A DNA stretch of 64,000 nt, taken from the NCBI GenBank assembly GCA_036703315.1, contig DATNPH010000146.1, positions 62,001 through 126,000 on the forward strand, written 5' to 3'. The number at the start of each line of letters is the position of its first letter. The stretch's first letter is position 1. This DNA is from DATNPH01 sp036703315. Its GTDB lineage: Bacteria > Cyanobacteriota > Cyanobacteriia > Cyanobacteriales > Coleofasciculaceae. Under the pieces are notes generated by a model. It was not told the DNA's origin and did not search any database. It saw only the letters and a program-made list of their open reading frames with translations. Both the position numbers and the translations under genes were made by a program. This document shows positions 30,164 through 38,214 of the stretch, piece by piece.

Positions 30164-30949
30164 CTACGGCATTTCCCTGGGCGTTCTAGCAAATCGGGAA
30201 CGGGCAAAATTGACTTGAAACCGGGCACGCCTAAGCAGCCGTTGCCGTAAATTTTCATGCAGATTTGGGTTACTAATTCGGAGTTTGTTGATCGCCGGAT
30301 GTGAGAGAAACGGAATAATATCGGGATTTTCTTCTAAAAACAGCAGACTGCCTTCCCAGTTGTAAGCGGCGATGCCATCCATTCCTAGGGAACCAATGTC
30401 CGCTAGCGCCAGAATTCTGGTTACTACAGAGGGAGTGCGATTGGCATTGTAGAGAATGGGCTGATAAATTGCTTGGTCTGCTGGATCATAAGAGCAGATT
30501 GTTCCCTCGATCGCCTCTCGAATCAGGAATACATTGCTGGCAGTGAACTGGGCGGCATCAACTCCCTGTTGTTGCATCCGTTTATTAAGTGCCTGAATAT
30601 AGCGCAGCAACTTGTCGATCGTGGCAAACTCACTCACACCACCTTCCCGTCGTCGAGGCGCATGGGATGGGGTCTGCGGCACAAACACTTGCAACATATC
30701 GTGTGCCACCACGCAAAGATCGAGCAGCAGTTTCATCCGAGTCACTTCGCTGCCGATCGCGTTTTCCCAAAACGGAGCAATTGCCTGAAAGATGCGATCG
30801 CTGCGTTGCTGAACCTGCTGTATGTGTTCCCGATTGTGGTAGTAGAGCTGTTTTTTCGCAATTTGGCGATCAAACTCCTGAAGCGCAAAGGCTTTGACTT
30901 TGGCAACCGATTCAGCAAACGTTTGAGGAAGTAAAATTCCTGTCTTCAT
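30164..30949 (-). CDS. HD-domain protein (putative metal-dependent phosphohydrolase)
   Basis: This 261-residue, mostly helical protein shows a degenerate HD-superfamily metal site: YHNREH near residue 40, AHD near 86 and a late Asp in LALADIGSLG near 187. The HD superfamily includes cyclic-nucleotide phosphodiesterases and other phosphohydrolases, but this subfamily is not recognised. The ATG at 30949 lies five bases after the SulP stop, and a GTG two codons earlier overlaps that stop, so translation is probably coupled to the SulP gene. Its position between two cyclases and two cNMP-binding proteins makes a phosphodiesterase role tempting but unproven. Confidence 0.7.
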   Translation of the reverse strand: MKTGILLPQTFAESVAKVKAFALQEFDRQIAKKQLYYHNREHIQQVQQRSDRIFQAIAPFWENAIGSEVTRMKLLLDLCVVAHDMLQVFVPQTPSHAPRRREGGVSEFATIDKLLRYIQALNKRMQQQGVDAAQFTASNVFLIREAIEGTICSYDPADQAIYQPILYNANRTPSVVTRILALADIGSLGMDGIAAYNWEGSLLFLEENPDIIPFLSHPAINKLRISNPNLHENLRQRLLRRARFQVNFARSRFARTPREMP

Positions 30950-30954
30950 AAACA

Positions 30955-33183
30955 CTATTGCAGTAGGTGTTTTAGCTCTTCTTCACGATGAGTGAGGCGT
31001 TCTGCCAGCAGGTTGATGATGAATCGATGGAAACTGGCAGCTAACATCGGTTTTTCTGCTTCAATTTGCTCAAATGCTTGAGTGGAGAGGAAATACACTT
31101 CACTAGGTCTGTCAGCCACAACAGATGCCGTGCGGGGCGCTTGGCGATACAGCCCCATCTCACCAATCGTATTGCCCATGGTGTAAGTGCGGAGGCGCTT
31201 GGATTGCCCTTCACTCAGTTCCAGCACCACACTCACCTGACCCAATCCAACAAAGTACAGTCCATCAAATGGATCGCCTTGGTGGAACAGATACTCGCCT
31301 TCCTCCAAGGAATGGGGTTTGAGGTAAGTCATCAATTGGGTAACCTGTTCTGTGCTAGAGAGGGAGGCTTCCAGGTGTTTTGCCAGCGATACGGCTGCCT
31401 CCTGCTGAGACAGAGGGTTGGCTTCGAGGATTTGTCGTTCGCACCATTCAATTCCCCGATCCAGATCTGGGAAAATGTGACAGAAGCAATCGCCCTGAGC
31501 CAAACAACCTCCTTGCTTCAGCCGTTGCATAGCTTCTGAAGACAAGTTGGTAAACAGCAAGTGAATTTGTTTTTGCTGGATAACCTGCTTGAGCTTGGCA
31601 AAGCTGATCGCGGCAGATGCATCGAGTCCACTCACCATGCGGAAATCCAAAATAACGAATTTTAGGGGTTGGTGTGTGGAGTTATTGATGCGATCGCGCA
31701 CTTGATTCAGCAGCTTGTTGGCAGTGCCAAAGAAGATAAGTCCTTGCAGTTCCAGAATGTAGATCCGATCCCCCTCTTGCCGCAGCATCGTTGCCTCCTC
31801 CGAGGTTCGCAGCACGTTGCTGTGGTAGTAAGTCCCGGAGGCTACGCGCTTGGTAACGCTGAGACGGCTGTAATTGATGACGAACAGAAGCGTGGCTGCA
31901 ATCAGACCAACACCAATGCCCTGGAGGTAGCCACTTGCAGCAATCACAATCACAATCAGAACGACAATCAGGTAATCAGCCAGGGATAACCTGAACCAAG
32001 CCAGATACAGCCAGTCGTAAAGAAACTCTAGTCCCAGGTACAGCAGTAGCCCTCCTACAATCAGCTTCGGGAAGAAGGACAGTGCAGAGGCACCCATTAG
32101 CAGTACGATCGCACAAATCCCAGCAGCCACCCAACCAACCAAGCGACTGGTTCCACCCAAGCGATGCACCAAGACGGATTGCGACATGGAATGAAAGCCG
32201 CCAATACCACCTGTTAAACCGGAGGCAAAGGTACCCAACCCGACCACCTTTAACTCGTGGTTGAGATCCATGTCTTTGGAAACCGCCAGTTCGACCCCAC
32301 TAGCATTCATCAGTAACCCGATACCATCAATCAACCAAATAGCTGCCAAGTTGGGAATTTGACTGAAGACTAGCGACCAGTTCGCCTGATGCAAAGCAGG
32401 AATAGTAACCACGTTAAATAGTCCGCCTCCCCCTGGGAACGGGCCTAAAAATAGACCTTTACTGCTCGCCTCAGCAACTGAGGTACCGGATAGTATCAGA
32501 ACGAGGTAGAACAAAGCGATCGCCCCCGCAACTACACCAGGTAAAATCAGAAAATGGCGGAAGCGTTTGGTCATGAACAAGACTAGGATGGCGAACCCTA
32601 AACCGAGTACCCATTGAGTCAGCGCGGCGGATTGAAATAGCTTGGGTAGTTTTGCCAGATTAGGCGAGATTCCTGTAAGCATCCGCATCGCCCCCTGAAC
32701 CAACAACACTCCCGAACCCGCCAGAAACCCGCCGATCACAGGATAGGGGATGAACCGAATCAAACCACCCAGCTTAAACCAACCCAAGCCAATAAAAAAA
32801 AGTCCGCTGAGGACAGAGTTGAGAATAATGACGGCAGCAATCGTGAGAAACTTAGTTTCCGGCGTTGCGGTTGGCATGGTAGTGGCGATCGTACTAGCAA
32901 CCAGGGCCAAAACTGCTGCTGTTGTTTTCTGAGGGGTCGCCAGCGCCGCGGGATAAGAACTGAAGGAAGCCAACACAACATTGATGATAATGCCGTTCAA
33001 CAACAGCAATCCCAAACCAGCAGAAATCGATGATGAGAGTTGACCCGCAAAGATTAAAGCGGCATAGGAAATACTGTAAATAACCACAAAGGTTCCCGCC
33101 ACCATACCTGCCGTAAGATCGGGGAGAAGTTGGTTGAGCGGAATCTTTTGTGGAATGAAGTTAGTTAACTTATGACTACTCAT
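30955..33183 (-). CDS. SulP-family anion transporter with STAS and cyclic-nucleotide-binding domains
   Basis: This 742-residue protein has a SulP membrane domain with about twelve helices (about 20-420), beginning with LLPDLTAGMVAGTFVV. A STAS domain (about 460-560) follows with FVILDFRMVSGLDASAA, and then a cNMP-binding domain (about 610-735) with the phosphate-binding cassette GEMGLYRQAPRTASV, Glu and Arg retained. SulP proteins carry sulfate, bicarbonate or other anions; the substrate here is undetermined. The linker motif RGIEWCERQIL between STAS and cNMP parts matches ALEWCENLLL in the neighbouring glutaminase. Transport is likely controlled by cyclic nucleotide. The HD gene follows in a translationally coupled arrangement. 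Confidence 0.93.
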   Translation of the reverse strand: MSSHKLTNFIPQKIPLNQLLPDLTAGMVAGTFVVIYSISYAALIFAGQLSSSISAGLGLLLLNGIIINVVLASFSSYPAALATPQKTTAAVLALVASTIATTMPTATPETKFLTIAAVIILNSVLSGLFFIGLGWFKLGGLIRFIPYPVIGGFLAGSGVLLVQGAMRMLTGISPNLAKLPKLFQSAALTQWVLGLGFAILVLFMTKRFRHFLILPGVVAGAIALFYLVLILSGTSVAEASSKGLFLGPFPGGGGLFNVVTIPALHQANWSLVFSQIPNLAAIWLIDGIGLLMNASGVELAVSKDMDLNHELKVVGLGTFASGLTGGIGGFHSMSQSVLVHRLGGTSRLVGWVAAGICAIVLLMGASALSFFPKLIVGGLLLYLGLEFLYDWLYLAWFRLSLADYLIVVLIVIVIAASGYLQGIGVGLIAATLLFVINYSRLSVTKRVASGTYYHSNVLRTSEEATMLRQEGDRIYILELQGLIFFGTANKLLNQVRDRINNSTHQPLKFVILDFRMVSGLDASAAISFAKLKQVIQQKQIHLLFTNLSSEAMQRLKQGGCLAQGDCFCHIFPDLDRGIEWCERQILEANPLSQQEAAVSLAKHLEASLSSTEQVTQLMTYLKPHSLEEGEYLFHQGDPFDGLYFVGLGQVSVVLELSEGQSKRLRTYTMGNTIGEMGLYRQAPRTASVVADRPSEVYFLSTQAFEQIEAEKPMLAASFHRFIINLLAERLTHREEELKHLLQ

Positions 33184-33203
33184 TGAGTGTTATGGGAAAA
33201 GGC

Positions 33204-33444
33204 AGAAGGCTCCAGGGCAGAGGGCTTTTATGTTTATTACTAGTACATAGTTGTTTGGGCTGTTACATCTGTCCTAACCTTTAGGGCTACAGCTATAACA
33301 ACAACTGAATGAAAGGATGTATCAGGTCTGTTTATTTTCACATTGCACGTCTCCCTCTGATGCATCCAGTCCGCTCACCAGTCGGAAATCCAACATGACC
33401 CATTGGTTCCCTTCTGGCCTCTGCCTCCTGCCCTGGAGCCTTCT
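33204..33444. repeat. 17-base perfect inverted repeats bracketing the STAS fragment
   Basis: AGAAGGCTCCAGGGCAG at 33204-33220 returns as its reverse complement at 33428-33444. Next to the left arm, 33216-33232 reads GGCAGAGGGCTTTTATG, a 16 of 17 match to the left arm of the repeat pair at 50475-50636. This suggests a family of small non-coding elements with GGCAGARGGCTCTTATG-like ends. Confidence 0.65.
33355..33408 (-). pseudogene. Fragment of a STAS-domain coding sequence
   Basis: Read on the minus strand, these bases translate to NQWVMLDFRLVSGLDAS, almost the same as VILDFRMVSGLDASA in the SulP STAS domain 1.7 kb away. The frame then runs into unrelated residues and a stop. It sits inside the gap between the glutaminase and SulP genes, flanked by 17-base inverted repeats. 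It is a remnant of an additional STAS-containing gene or of a longer version of the neighbour. Confidence 0.75.
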
Positions 33445-33463
33445 TCAATAGGGTTTCGCGCTA

Positions 33464-35311
33464 TCAGGCTTCCAAACTGCGAACTTCCGCCGTGGTTCGG
33501 CGCAGGCTATTCACAAGATTCTTGCCCACAGCGCGGAGTAATTTTGCATGTAGCCCTGACGCTGTTGCTGTCAGACTTTCAAAACGCGCAAGCGGCAGTA
33601 CGTAGCAGACAACGGCGTTATCAGCGATAACATCTGCTGTGCGCTTACCGCCATCAAATAACGCCAGTTCGCCGAATGTAACCCCCGGCATAAAGGTAGT
33701 CAATCGCTTGGTGCGATCGCCTTCAGCAAGCTTTATCGATACTGTCGCCGTACCAGCAGATAGAAGGAATAATCGGTCAGCTTCTTCACCTTCATGAATG
33801 ATACTTTCGCCCGGTTGGTAATGCACTTCGGTTACCAGCGAAGCGATGACCTCACACTCGTCGGCACTGAAACTACTGAGAATATCTATTTCAGCCAGTG
33901 CCAGCGGCGCTGGATGCTCTTCATGGTTGCGATCAGCAGCAACAAGCAAAAGGTTTTCGCACCATTCCAACGCTGCATCTGTGTCTTCAAAGAGGGCTGT
34001 TTCTGACCAGCCACGCTTTTTAAGTGCTGTGTTGATCAGAGAGGGAAAACCGGCAAGAACAAGCCGTTCCTGGCGCTTGGCAAGCCATTGCTGCATTTCG
34101 TTGAGTAATGTTAAGGCACTTTCGTTCGCACATCCGATTCGACGACCGTCGAGAATGAGAAATGTTAACTGTGGCAGGTCGGCTTGGATGCGGCGCACCA
34201 ACTGTTCCATGGTCGCGAAGTAGAGATCGCCTTGTAGCTCGTATACAACAATCTTTGCCGCGTAGCGATCGAGGATTGCCTGTTCTGAGGCTCGTCTATT
34301 GCGTTTCGATGAGGCCGCCGCCCCAGTATAGGTGCGACGCACAATAGATCCAGCAGTTACATGGGTTTCAAACAGATGGAGCCGGAATCGGTTAGAGAGT
34401 TCCTCACAAACCCGAATGCCACGGACACTATTGCCTCGCTCATCTAGTCGTGGCGAAAACGTGCCGACACCAAATTGCCCTGGTAGGACAGCAATGATGC
34501 CACCGCCAACACCGCTCTTTGCCGGTAGCCCAATCCGATAGATCCATTCACCCGAAAAATCATACATGCCGCAGCTTCCCATCACGCTGAGAATGCTAGT
34601 CACCTGTTCGGCACCAATGGCACGTTCTCCAGTAATCGGGTTGACACCGTTGTTGGCCAATGTTGCTGCCATTACAGCGAGATCGCGTGCTGTAACCAGA
34701 ATTGAGCACTGACGGAAATAGAGATCGAGGTGTTCGTCTATTGGTTCCTCGATCATTCCAGCATTCAGTTCGAGATAGGCGATCGCTCGGTTGCGGTGTC
34801 CTGTCGCCCGTTCCGATTGGAACACCGCTTCATCAACACTCAAGGGGCGTCCGGTGAAGCGTTCAAAGAGTTGAAGAATACGGGTAAAGCGTTCCTCATA
34901 TCCGTTGCCTTTGATCAGTGCTGTGGAAGCGATCGCACCAGCATTCACCATTGGGTTGTAAGGACGATTGTTTTGCTCGTCAAAGATAATCGAGTTGAAC
35001 GCTTCGCCAGTTGGCTCCACCCCTACCTTACGCATCACCGCTTCACGACCGCGATCGGCAAGGGCTAAGCCGTAGACAAACGCCTTAGAAATCGATTGGA
35101 TCGTAAACGGCTCTTCAGACTCGCCCATTTCATAGATTTGCCCGTCAGCCGTAGCAATACAAACGCCGAAATTGTCTGCATTGACTTTTGCCAGTTCGGG
35201 AATGTAGTCGGCCACGTTACCACTGCTAACAGAACGATATCGGTTGTAGATGTCAGCGATACACGAGTGAATCGGAGAGTTTTCAACCAGTGAAGGCGTC
35301 ATTCCTGTCAT
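33464..35311 (-). CDS. glsA: Glutaminase fused to STAS and cyclic-nucleotide-binding domains
   Basis: The first 310 residues are a serine-dependent beta-lactamase-fold glutaminase that hydrolyses glutamine to glutamate and ammonia. The catalytic Ser-x-x-Lys is in QSISKAF near residue 74, with NPMVNAGAIAS near 119 and KSGVGGGIIAV near 266. A STAS domain (about 350-450, LTFLILDGRRIGCANESA) and a cNMP-binding domain (about 480-600, with FGELALFDGGKRTADV) follow. Single-domain glutaminases are about 310 residues, so the tail is an added regulatory half. It shares domain order and an EWCExxLL linker with the adjacent SulP protein. Cyclic-nucleotide control of glutamine breakdown is the simplest reading but is inferred. 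Confidence 0.92.
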   Translation of the reverse strand: MTGMTPSLVENSPIHSCIADIYNRYRSVSSGNVADYIPELAKVNADNFGVCIATADGQIYEMGESEEPFTIQSISKAFVYGLALADRGREAVMRKVGVEPTGEAFNSIIFDEQNNRPYNPMVNAGAIASTALIKGNGYEERFTRILQLFERFTGRPLSVDEAVFQSERATGHRNRAIAYLELNAGMIEEPIDEHLDLYFRQCSILVTARDLAVMAATLANNGVNPITGERAIGAEQVTSILSVMGSCGMYDFSGEWIYRIGLPAKSGVGGGIIAVLPGQFGVGTFSPRLDERGNSVRGIRVCEELSNRFRLHLFETHVTAGSIVRRTYTGAAASSKRNRRASEQAILDRYAAKIVVYELQGDLYFATMEQLVRRIQADLPQLTFLILDGRRIGCANESALTLLNEMQQWLAKRQERLVLAGFPSLINTALKKRGWSETALFEDTDAALEWCENLLLVAADRNHEEHPAPLALAEIDILSSFSADECEVIASLVTEVHYQPGESIIHEGEEADRLFLLSAGTATVSIKLAEGDRTKRLTTFMPGVTFGELALFDGGKRTADVIADNAVVCYVLPLARFESLTATASGLHAKLLRAVGKNLVNSLRRTTAEVRSLEA

Positions 35312-35364
35312 ATAGTTAAAGCACCCTTTTGTTCAGTTTCGTATTGAGTTTGAACCCAGTTTTC

Positions 35365-35420
35365 TACTAAGCGCTATGCACTCACAGTTCGTTACTAAGC
35401 GCTATGCACTCACAGTTCGT
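35365..35420. repeat. Two exact tandem copies of a 28-base unit
   Basis: The unit begins TACTAAGCGCTATGCACTCA and is repeated once without a gap or mismatch, 54 bases upstream of the glutaminase start codon. It could duplicate a regulatory site in the promoter region of that gene or be a simple recent tandem duplication. Confidence 0.85.
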
Positions 35421-35520
35421 TGCAGTCTTACCTTGGTTTTGATATGAAGATTGTGGCGTATGATACTATTCACTTTTTGACAAGGAGAGCCTGAACAGCC
35501 TTCCCCAGAGGGAATCAGAA

Positions 35521-35577
35521 GTGTCACTTCTGGTTGACACTCCCCCAGCTGAAAGCACGAGGGCTTTCACCATCACT
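35521..35577. mobile_element. IS200/IS605-like terminal remnant
   Basis: Two consecutive hairpins (GTGTCA/TGACAC and GAAAGC/GCTTTC) are followed by GGGCTTTCACCATC. The last string recurs at 38369-38382 beside the TnpB relic, again after a hairpin. Hairpins of this kind mark the ends of IS200/IS605-family elements. The end abuts and slightly overlaps the cyclase stop codon at 35573, so the insertion may have reset the last codons of that gene. Confidence 0.55.
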
Positions 35578-37747
35578 TTTCTGTAAATGCCCAAACACCG
35601 TTCCAGTCAGCAGGTGCACCATCTCGGATCAGCTGATTCACTCGCTCCAGGTAAAGCTTGACGGTTTTATCTAAAGGATTGGTTGCCAGGACTGTCTCAA
35701 AACAGACTTTTGCTTTTTCTAATTGACACTCGCAGTAATGCTTCAGTCCTTGCTCAAAGTCGGGTAATGTCTGGAGCTTTAACTCTCGGATGGACTCCGC
35801 TTCAGCATCTAGCACCTCATAGACTGCGATCGCGTCACTCCTGCCTTTGACGATTGCGCGATCCAAAAAGCGAATCTGGTACTGCTCTGGATGGCTCAGC
35901 TTTTGCAACACATCCCCCGAAATCAGCAGTGACACCCCATAAAACTTGGTCAATCCCTCCAGCCGTGCTGTCAGGTTCACAGTATCCGAGAACGCATCTC
36001 CCTGAACTCGGTTGTGTTCTCCAACCATCCCCACCATCAGGTGCCCAACGTGAATGCCCATACCTACATGAATTGGCAAGTAGCCGTCGGCTTCCCGCTC
36101 CCGGTTGTATTCCTGCACCTGTTTGAACTTGTCAATTCCTGCGGCAACAGCATCATCCACACCATCAGGAAAGACTGCCATCATGCCATCACCCAAGAAC
36201 TTCACCACGACGCCATTGTGGGCACGAATTTCTGGAGAGATCCGTTGCAGGTAGGCATTGACAAAATCAAAATTTTCTTTGGGACTCATCTTCTCCGACA
36301 GAGTCGTAAACGAACGAATATCCGAGAACATGACCGCCATCTCTTTGCTAACGTGATCACCTAGTTCGATATCGGTGACGCCATGCTTGTTGAGAAACTT
36401 GAGATATTCGGGGGGAAAGAACCGGGCAAAGGAATTTTTTTGAGTTTCCAATCTCTCGAAGGACTCCTTTAGTTGAAACGCCATGCGATTGAACGAATCA
36501 GCTAACTTTTCAATCTCGACGATGCCGTTAACTTCAACATGTTGATCGAGATCGCCATTGGCAATCTCTTGAGTTGCCCGATTAAGTTTGAAAATTTGGT
36601 GAGTGATCCAACGAGACGTAAGAACACCGATCGCGGTTGCCGCAAAAAAGGAGAGAACGCACAACAGGATTGTGGTGCGAGTATTGGCATTGATCCGTTC
36701 CATGAAATCATTTTCAGGAACAACTACCACCGCCAGCCAGTTGATACCCCGACCATCTTGAATTGGCATGACCTGAACGTAGTGCCACGCACCATCAATT
36801 TGAAACTTTAGGTGTTGACTGTCCTTGATTGCCTCAAACAAACCAAAATGCTTTCGTAAATATCGGGCCGTGGCAGTCACTGTCGCATTCTGACTATCAG
36901 CCGCTGGCATCCGATCAATCTTGCGATCGTCTCCTTCACCACCTTTAACGGTGAACGGCTGCGGAATGGTTGAACTGACAACTAGATGTCCCGATCGCTC
37001 CATAACAAAGCTCTGTCCGTGGGGGCTGATGTAAAGAGCTTTCAGAAAGTCTGTAATTCGCATCAAGGTGATGTTAATGTTCAGAACCCCCAGCAGCTTT
37101 CCGTTTGAGTCATAGACAGGACGGACTGGAGAAATCCCCAAAGACGTATTCTGACGGGAAAAGAATGGATAAATTGGACTCCACGTAGGTTCACGAGCCT
37201 GTTCGGCGGCTCTATACCAGGGGCGGGAGATTGTATCGTACTTCGCTTGTTTCAACAGCTTTTGTCGATCGCCCCGCTGATCCAGCAAGTAGGTTTCACG
37301 AATCGGCTCAGTGGCTTTCGTGCGAATTTTGAGTTGAATCGTGCCATCTTCTCGGTGTTCAACACCGATAAACTCGCCCTGTTCGTTCCCAAAAGACAGA
37401 TAGCTCTCTAAGTCACCCTGTTGCACTACCTGCCAAAAATAGCGCTGCAATCCTTCAAAGTCATCAAGCTTTAAATTGCCACTTTGCACACCCGCATAGG
37501 TGAGTCGCAGAACATTATGGGATTTAGTGAGATAGTCCAAAACGTGTTGCTTGATGCGGGCACTAATTTCACTGTTCAACTGAATTGCCAGGTCATCGAT
37601 CGCCCGCTGCCCGTTGCGAAAGGAGAACCATCCCACCAGCCCGGTTGAAGCAATAATCGGAATAATGAAGGGAACAACGAGGACGGTGCGGAGACGAAAC
37701 TTTCGTGGTGTGGGCGTAATTACCTGTTTAGATATGAAGTTAAACAT
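35573..37747 (-). CDS. dCache-HAMP class III adenylate/guanylate cyclase
   Basis: The 724-residue protein has an N-terminal membrane helix (about 23-42), an extracytoplasmic double Cache sensor domain (about 45-350, with RPWYRAAEQAREPTWSPIY typical of dCache_1) and a second membrane helix (about 358-380). A HAMP linker follows, then a class III catalytic domain (about 470-650) with metal Asp residues in FSDIRSFT and LGDGMMAVF and the transition-state pair in DTVNLTARLE. About 60 C-terminal residues look TPR-like. Full catalytic residues suggest activity; nucleotide preference is unclear. It lies upstream of the glutaminase and SulP genes in the same direction, although an IS remnant and a 28-base duplication separate them. 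Confidence 0.92.
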   Translation of the reverse strand: MFNFISKQVITPTPRKFRLRTVLVVPFIIPIIASTGLVGWFSFRNGQRAIDDLAIQLNSEISARIKQHVLDYLTKSHNVLRLTYAGVQSGNLKLDDFEGLQRYFWQVVQQGDLESYLSFGNEQGEFIGVEHREDGTIQLKIRTKATEPIRETYLLDQRGDRQKLLKQAKYDTISRPWYRAAEQAREPTWSPIYPFFSRQNTSLGISPVRPVYDSNGKLLGVLNINITLMRITDFLKALYISPHGQSFVMERSGHLVVSSTIPQPFTVKGGEGDDRKIDRMPAADSQNATVTATARYLRKHFGLFEAIKDSQHLKFQIDGAWHYVQVMPIQDGRGINWLAVVVVPENDFMERINANTRTTILLCVLSFFAATAIGVLTSRWITHQIFKLNRATQEIANGDLDQHVEVNGIVEIEKLADSFNRMAFQLKESFERLETQKNSFARFFPPEYLKFLNKHGVTDIELGDHVSKEMAVMFSDIRSFTTLSEKMSPKENFDFVNAYLQRISPEIRAHNGVVVKFLGDGMMAVFPDGVDDAVAAGIDKFKQVQEYNREREADGYLPIHVGMGIHVGHLMVGMVGEHNRVQGDAFSDTVNLTARLEGLTKFYGVSLLISGDVLQKLSHPEQYQIRFLDRAIVKGRSDAIAVYEVLDAEAESIRELKLQTLPDFEQGLKHYCECQLEKAKVCFETVLATNPLDKTVKLYLERVNQLIRDGAPADWNGVWAFTEK

Positions 37748-37797
37748 AAGTATTATCGAAGCATCAAGTGTTTTTTAAATAATGATGGCAGGTCTAA

Positions 37798-38214
37798 AGT
37801 CAGCCTTCCATCCTGGTTGGCGTTAACTTTGATTTGGAAAAGCCAGCAACATTAGCCGTGGTGGATGCCGTAAAGGGAGAAAGTTCTAGCCTATCGCAGT
37901 GTCGAACAGCTACTCGGGGACAACGACAAGCTACTGAATCGCCAGCGGCAGCAACAGCAACGTTACTCCACGAACAACATAAAGCTCACAAACGAGGCAA
38001 ATCCAACCTGTTTCGGGAATCCGAGTTAGGGCAGTATGTGGATAGACTGCTGACAAAGGAGATTGTTGCGATCACAAAAACCTACAAAACTAGTAGTGTA
38101 GTTCTGCCCAAACTTGGTGATATGCGAGAATTTATCCAAAGCGAAGTTCAAGCAAGAGCTGACCAAAGAGTTCTTCGCTACGGACAATTATTTCTTCGGT
38201 CTACAACAATTTAG
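37798..38214 (+). pseudogene. cas12k: Cas12k (type V-K CRISPR-transposon effector) relic, RuvC region
   Basis: The frame opens without a start after a TAA at 37795 and reads ILVGVNFDLEKPATLAVVDAV, the beginning of the Cas12k RuvC-like domain. One extra A near 37885 throws it out of frame. In the +1 frame it continues VLAYRSVEQLLGDNDKLLNR and RQRQQQQRYS, then a lost base near 37970 restores the first frame: EQHKAHKRGKSNLF, ESELGQYVDRLL, SSVVLPKLGDMREF and IQSEVQARAD. After that the match ends abruptly and a TAG closes the frame. These strings agree with my memory of Cas12k proteins of cyanobacterial CAST elements. The N-terminal 350 or so residues and the C-terminus are gone. No TnsB, TnsC, TniQ or CRISPR array is recognisable nearby. 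Confidence 0.82.

Noticed and set aside
30010..30258. 82-codon minus-strand frame next to the HD gene
   Set aside because: It overlaps the end of the HD gene in a different frame and has no family likeness or ribosome site.
31066..31539. 157-codon plus-strand frame inside the SulP gene
   Set aside because: The opposite strand carries an unambiguous STAS-cNMP coding sequence; the plus-strand translation is unlike any protein.
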